A stretch of 64,000 bases of DNA, from positions 124,001-188,000 of the forward strand of contig NZ_ATWV01000002.1 of assembly GCF_000421345.1 (NCBI RefSeq), written 5' to 3'. Shown piece by piece: positions 60,738 through 64,000 of the stretch. The notes below the pieces were generated by a model that saw nothing but the letters and a program-made list of their open reading frames with translations, had not been told where the DNA came from and searched no databases. Position 1 is the stretch's first letter. Every line of letters starts with the position of its first letter. The position numbers and the translations under genes were made by a program. Origin of the DNA: Treponema bryantii NK4A124 (lineage in GTDB: Bacteria > Spirochaetota > Spirochaetia > Treponematales > Treponemataceae).

Positions 60738-61202
60738 ATGGGAATGGACGCTAAAATAATTAATGCATTTCTCACGGAAGGAATAAATACATTCCAGAAC
60801 ATGTTTAACATTGGCCCTGTGAATAAGGAACCACATCTTCTTGATATTCATGCAGGTCATCCGTGGGAGATTTCGGGTTTACTGGGAGTTACCGGCGAAA
60901 TTAAAGGAATTGTAGCATTCCGTCTTCATAAGATTCTTGCAAATAAAATGCTTGAACTTTCAGGCTTGCAGTGTAAGCCGGAAGATTATGAAGATATGGC
61001 GGTTGGTCTCGTAAGCGAATTTACAAACATTATTTCAGGACATGCTGTAACAGCACTTAGTGAATACAACATGGATATTTCGCCACCATTCTGTGTAATG
61101 GGACACAATCATATGATTGCCTGGCCAAAGAACTATCCTGTAATTGCAATTCCGTTTGTTACACCATATGGACCTTTCGAAGTTGATGTGTGTTTCAAAT
61201 AA
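60738..61202 (+). CDS. CheX-like chemotaxis phosphatase
   Basis: 154 residues, CheC/CheX/FliY fold. The E-x-x-N active motif is 'SEFTNIISG' (E94, N97). CheX removes phosphate from CheY-P. Spirochaetes are known to use CheX rather than CheZ. No CheY is next to it; the response regulator just upstream is divergent and could be the substrate (inference). It ends 46 nt before the channel gene. Confidence 0.82.
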   Translation: MGMDAKIINAFLTEGINTFQNMFNIGPVNKEPHLLDIHAGHPWEISGLLGVTGEIKGIVAFRLHKILANKMLELSGLQCKPEDYEDMAVGLVSEFTNIISGHAVTALSEYNMDISPPFCVMGHNHMIAWPKNYPVIAIPFVTPYGPFEVDVCFK

Positions 61203-61248
61203 GGAAGCAAATAATGACTTCCCTGCTTTTTTCTGATATAATAGAAGA

Positions 61249-62424
61249 ATGAGTAAAAAAAAGCAGGGGAGAGCCAAACGAATTAAGCGTACTCTTAAGT
61301 ACGCACTCAAAAATCCTCTAACATATATCTGGCTTCTCATCTTTATAATAATTGCTGCAGCAACTCTTGTTGTCTTTGCATCAGAAACTCAGACTGAAAG
61401 CGGCATTGAAACAATGTTCGACTCGGTATGGTTTACTCTGGTTGCGGTTTTTGCTGCATACTTTGATTATTGTGTAAAATCTGTTCCCGGCCGAATGTCT
61501 GCACTTGTGCTGCTCGTGCTTGGAATGCTTTTGTTCAGTGCCGTAACCGGTAAGCTTGCATCCTACTTTATGGATCTGCAGATGAAAAAAAATAAGGGGC
61601 TTAAAAAGTTGAAGAATATGAAAGGACATTTTTTACTTTGCGGATGGAGACCGGGCTTTGAAAAGATTCTGGATACCGTTCTCACAACAAATCCTGATAT
61701 AACTCCAGACATGGTGGTAATGATTAATGACGCTTCGGACCAGATAGAGCAGATTCGTTCGCAGCCTCGCTTTAAGGAGCTCAATTATGTTTCGGGTGAC
61801 TTTGCTGATGAAGCAGTTCTTAAGCGGGCCCAGATTGATACTGCCGAGCGTGCCCTTGTAATCTGCGACCGTTCAAAAAAATATTCTGACCTTGAAATAG
61901 ACAGCCGTACTGTTCTTGCGGTTTTGACAATGGAAAACCTGAACCCTGGCATTTACATTGCGGCAGAGCTTATTGATGCAAAGTTCCAGAAGCATCTTGA
62001 GATGGCCCACTGTGATGAAATTATTCTCACCCAGGATTATGAGCACAGCCTTCTGGCTACTGCTTCTTCGGGAATGGGCTACTCTAATGTTATCCGTGCC
62101 CTTATTTCTGACGACGCAGATACAGGAATCATCATCGAAAATATTCCGGCTGCCTTTATTGGAAAGACCTACGGCGAGTATGAAACTCACCTTGAACAGA
62201 ACGGAAACAAGGGCGGAGTTCTTGTAGGCCTTCTTTTGAATACCGGAAACTTCCACCAGCGCCGTAAAGATGCTTTACGGGAAGCTCAGAAGAACCCGGA
62301 TATTAAGGCAATTGTAGATAATCTGAAAAAGGTTAAAACTCTCAAGAGTAACGAGCCTGTGCTGACCCCGGCAGCAGATTTTGTAATTCAGAAAAACACC
62401 AAGGCAATTCTTGTCCGCGGGTAA
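61249..62424 (+). CDS. RCK-domain ion channel with atypical selectivity filter
   Basis: 391 residues. A basic N-terminus, two membrane segments ('IWLLIFIIIAAATLVVFA', about 28-46; 'ALVLLVLGMLLFSAVTGKLA', about 86-106) around a pore loop, and a cytoplasmic RCK/TrkA-N domain from about 124 ('GHFLLCGWRPGFEKILDTVL') with 'NDASDQIEQI' and 'ERALVICDR', plus a further C-terminal regulatory half. In the pore the usual TVGYGD is replaced by 'VAVFAAYFDY', so ion choice cannot be assumed to be K+. The gene is followed by a cyclic-nucleotide-binding protein gene after 22 nt. Confidence 0.85.
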   Translation: MSKKKQGRAKRIKRTLKYALKNPLTYIWLLIFIIIAAATLVVFASETQTESGIETMFDSVWFTLVAVFAAYFDYCVKSVPGRMSALVLLVLGMLLFSAVTGKLASYFMDLQMKKNKGLKKLKNMKGHFLLCGWRPGFEKILDTVLTTNPDITPDMVVMINDASDQIEQIRSQPRFKELNYVSGDFADEAVLKRAQIDTAERALVICDRSKKYSDLEIDSRTVLAVLTMENLNPGIYIAAELIDAKFQKHLEMAHCDEIILTQDYEHSLLATASSGMGYSNVIRALISDDADTGIIIENIPAAFIGKTYGEYETHLEQNGNKGGVLVGLLLNTGNFHQRRKDALREAQKNPDIKAIVDNLKKVKTLKSNEPVLTPAADFVIQKNTKAILVRG

Positions 62425-62446
62425 GACTTGAGAGAGAGGTTTTGAT

Positions 62447-62962
62447 ATGGATAAGTTTGAAGAAGTTTTACCAAAGCTTGTAAAGATACAGCTCTTTTCT
62501 GATTTTAGTATTGATAATGAAAATGACTGCCGTATTCTTAAAGCTGTTTACGAGAGTATGGAAATTGAAAACTACCAGAAGGGCGAAGTGATTATTGAAG
62601 AAGGAAAGCTTGGAGATGATTTTTATATTCTTTATAGCGGTAAGGTTCATATTTCCAGAAAGACTCCTGCAGGTGATGAAATTGCCCTTGCAGATCTTTC
62701 AAGTGAAATGAACATTTTCTTTGGAGAAACTGCACTTATAAGTGATGATCCTAGAACCGCTACTGTAAAGGCTTTGACAGACTGTAAATGTATTGCGCTT
62801 TCGAGCACAAAGTTTCTGGAGGTTTGCGACCGCGAACCGCTTTTAGGTTACCGCGTGCTTTTAAAGCTTGCACAGAGAATGGCAAAAACTGTCCGCGATA
62901 CAAACAGTGATAAGGCAACCTTATACGAAGCCTTGTTCAATGAAATAGAATCAGGAGTGTAA
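62447..62962 (+). CDS. Stand-alone cyclic nucleotide-binding domain protein
   Basis: 171 residues forming one CNBD: 'LFSDFSIDNENDCRILKAVYES', 'YQKGEVIIEEGKLGDDFYILYSGKVHISR', and the phosphate-binding cassette 'FFGETALISDDPRTATVKAL' with its Glu and Arg. There is no DNA-binding domain, so it is not a CRP-type regulator. It is between the channel and rsgA (2 nt before rsgA). It may supply in trans the cyclic-nucleotide control that other channels have fused (inference). Confidence 0.87.
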   Translation: MDKFEEVLPKLVKIQLFSDFSIDNENDCRILKAVYESMEIENYQKGEVIIEEGKLGDDFYILYSGKVHISRKTPAGDEIALADLSSEMNIFFGETALISDDPRTATVKALTDCKCIALSSTKFLEVCDREPLLGYRVLLKLAQRMAKTVRDTNSDKATLYEALFNEIESGV

Positions 62963-62963
62963 A

Positions 62964-63950
62964 TTGAAAGGCACTGTAATAGCAGGAACAAATAATCTTT
63001 TTACTGTTGAATGCGAAGACGAAGTAATCCGTAACTGCACCATTAAAGGCAAGGTTATAAAAACCGAAAAGGAATATTATAACCCGATTGCACCGGGCGA
63101 TATTGTTGAGATTGAACCTGATGAACTTAATGATGAAAAGGGACAGATTATTTCTCTCGAACCTCGCCGCAATACTTTTTTACGCTGGAACGTAAAAGGC
63201 CGTTGTCCTCAGCTTCTGGCCAGTAATCTTGATTATCTGATTCTTGTCTGCACTCCGGACGAACCTCCTTTCCGTCCCCGCTTTACAGACCGTGCTCTGG
63301 CTCAGGCAGAGCATCAGGGAATTACTCCGGTAATTGTCTGCAACAAGTGGGATTTAGCCGAAGCCATGCAGACCGATGGCCGTGAAGAAGAGTTTGAAGA
63401 AATAGACCACCGTCTTTCCATCTGGGAAGATTTGGGCTACAAGGTTCTTCGCATTTCTGCAAAAACCGGAGAAGGCATGCAGGAGTTTGCAGAGCTGCTT
63501 GAAGATAAGCTTTCGGCTTTTGTGGGCCAGTCGGGAGTAGGTAAGTCCAGTCTTATAAACGTTATGGATAATTCCTGCGTTCTTAAAACAGGAAGCCTTT
63601 CTAAAAAATACGGTCGGGGAAGCCATACCACAACCAAGGGTACGCTGATTCACCTGACTTTGAATGAGACATTGACAGAAGGAATACAGGGCCGTAAGGC
63701 AAATATCATAGATACACCGGGTATCCGCCGTTTTGTGTTAGATGATATCGAAGCCGATGACCTTGCACTCTACTTCCGTGAATTTGAACCATACGTCGGC
63801 AAGTGTAAGTTTGGAATGAACTGCCGGCACATAACAGAACCAGACTGCGCGGTGCGCAAGGCTGTTGAAGACGGAGCAATAACTGCAGAACGTTACGACA
63901 GCTGGCAGAGAATCAGCGAAGAAATCCGCACAGGTAGCTGGAGCGATTAA
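62964..63950 (+). CDS. rsgA: Ribosome small subunit-dependent GTPase RsgA
   Basis: 328 residues from TTG at 62964 with AGGAG (62953-62957) upstream. OB-fold N-domain, then a circularly permuted GTPase with G4 'NKWDL' (about 126), G1 'GQSGVGKSSLINVM' (about 187) and G3 'DTPGIRRF' (about 249). The zinc domain is 'CKFGMNCRHITEPDC'. It assists late 30S assembly. It is the last of the channel-CNBD-rsgA run and ends near a family D repeat. Confidence 0.95.
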   Translation: MKGTVIAGTNNLFTVECEDEVIRNCTIKGKVIKTEKEYYNPIAPGDIVEIEPDELNDEKGQIISLEPRRNTFLRWNVKGRCPQLLASNLDYLILVCTPDEPPFRPRFTDRALAQAEHQGITPVIVCNKWDLAEAMQTDGREEEFEEIDHRLSIWEDLGYKVLRISAKTGEGMQEFAELLEDKLSAFVGQSGVGKSSLINVMDNSCVLKTGSLSKKYGRGSHTTTKGTLIHLTLNETLTEGIQGRKANIIDTPGIRRFVLDDIEADDLALYFREFEPYVGKCKFGMNCRHITEPDCAVRKAVEDGAITAERYDSWQRISEEIRTGSWSD

Positions 63951-63953
63951 CTG

Positions 63954-63995
63954 CGGTGGTTTCGATACACTCGCTTCGCGAGCACTCAACCACCG
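63954..63995. repeat. Family D palindromic repeat
   Basis: CGGTGGTTTCGATAC...CACTCAACCACCG. The bases after it (63995-64000) look like the start of a further copy cut by the window end. Confidence 0.8.
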
Positions 63996-64000
63996 GTGGT

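Overview
The window is 64 kb of a spirochaete chromosome, most likely a gut- or rumen-type Treponema. The evidence is circumstantial: many lipoproteins with short lipoboxes, a large chemotaxis and c-di-GMP signalling complement (two MCPs, a CheX-like protein, GGDEF and EAL proteins), a surface lipoprotein with 26-residue GCTGLTSAP repeats, a PD-(D/E)XK Rpn-type nuclease, frequent TTG/GTG starts, and a beta-xylosidase next to a carbohydrate-esterase-like protein. Genes are dense, with no prophage or complete transposon.

Layout. 1-8.3 kb: end of a GGDEF protein, PcrA/UvrD helicase, a LacI-sensor/GGDEF fusion, then on the minus strand an OmpA-type protein, a LysM lytic transglycosylase and a TPR lipoprotein (cell envelope). 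8.4-14.8 kb: a membrane protein, a TPR protein and the grpE-dnaK-dnaJ chaperone operon. 14.9-19.1 kb: two SpoIIE/RsbU-type PP2C phosphatases plus a STAS protein, a partner-switching module. 19.2-23.9 kb (minus): leuS and a metal ABC transporter operon under a textbook Fur box. 24-31.3 kb: two MCPs flanking adk, lemA and two TPM-domain genes. 31.4-34.1 kb (minus): aroF-tyrA-O-methyltransferase, preceded by a tyrosine-rich leader peptide and terminator. 34.3-41.6 kb: an FMN-binding protein, GH120-like beta-xylosidase, SGNH esterase, tsaD, a divergent polysaccharide deacetylase and an Rpn nuclease. 41.6-43.8 kb: an accessory-looking stretch with a heptanucleotide tandem repeat, the repeat-rich surface lipoprotein and IS-end-like repeats. 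43.8-48.4 kb: thrH, then a TPP riboswitch and thiBPQ, then a nucleoside phosphorylase. 48.5-52.4 kb (minus): argC-deacetylase and argJ-argB. 52.5-64 kb: an EAL protein, PAP2 phosphatase, tRNA-Lys, argS, a hybrid histidine kinase, response regulator, CheX-like protein, an unusual RCK channel with a separate cyclic-nucleotide-binding protein, and rsgA.

The strongest unusual system is upstream of aroF-tyrA. A 23-codon leader ORF holds seven tyrosine codons (Y-A-Y6), followed by a perfect 10-bp hairpin with a T-run. An 8-nt segment inside the leader ORF can pair with the 5' arm of that hairpin. This has all the parts of ribosome-mediated tyrosine attenuation. Other notable items are four families of short palindromic intergenic repeats (some supplying stop codons of neighbouring genes), two cloverleaf-like intergenic inverted repeats, an argS terminator embedded in the coding end of the convergent kinase gene, and the channel whose selectivity filter lacks TVGYG.
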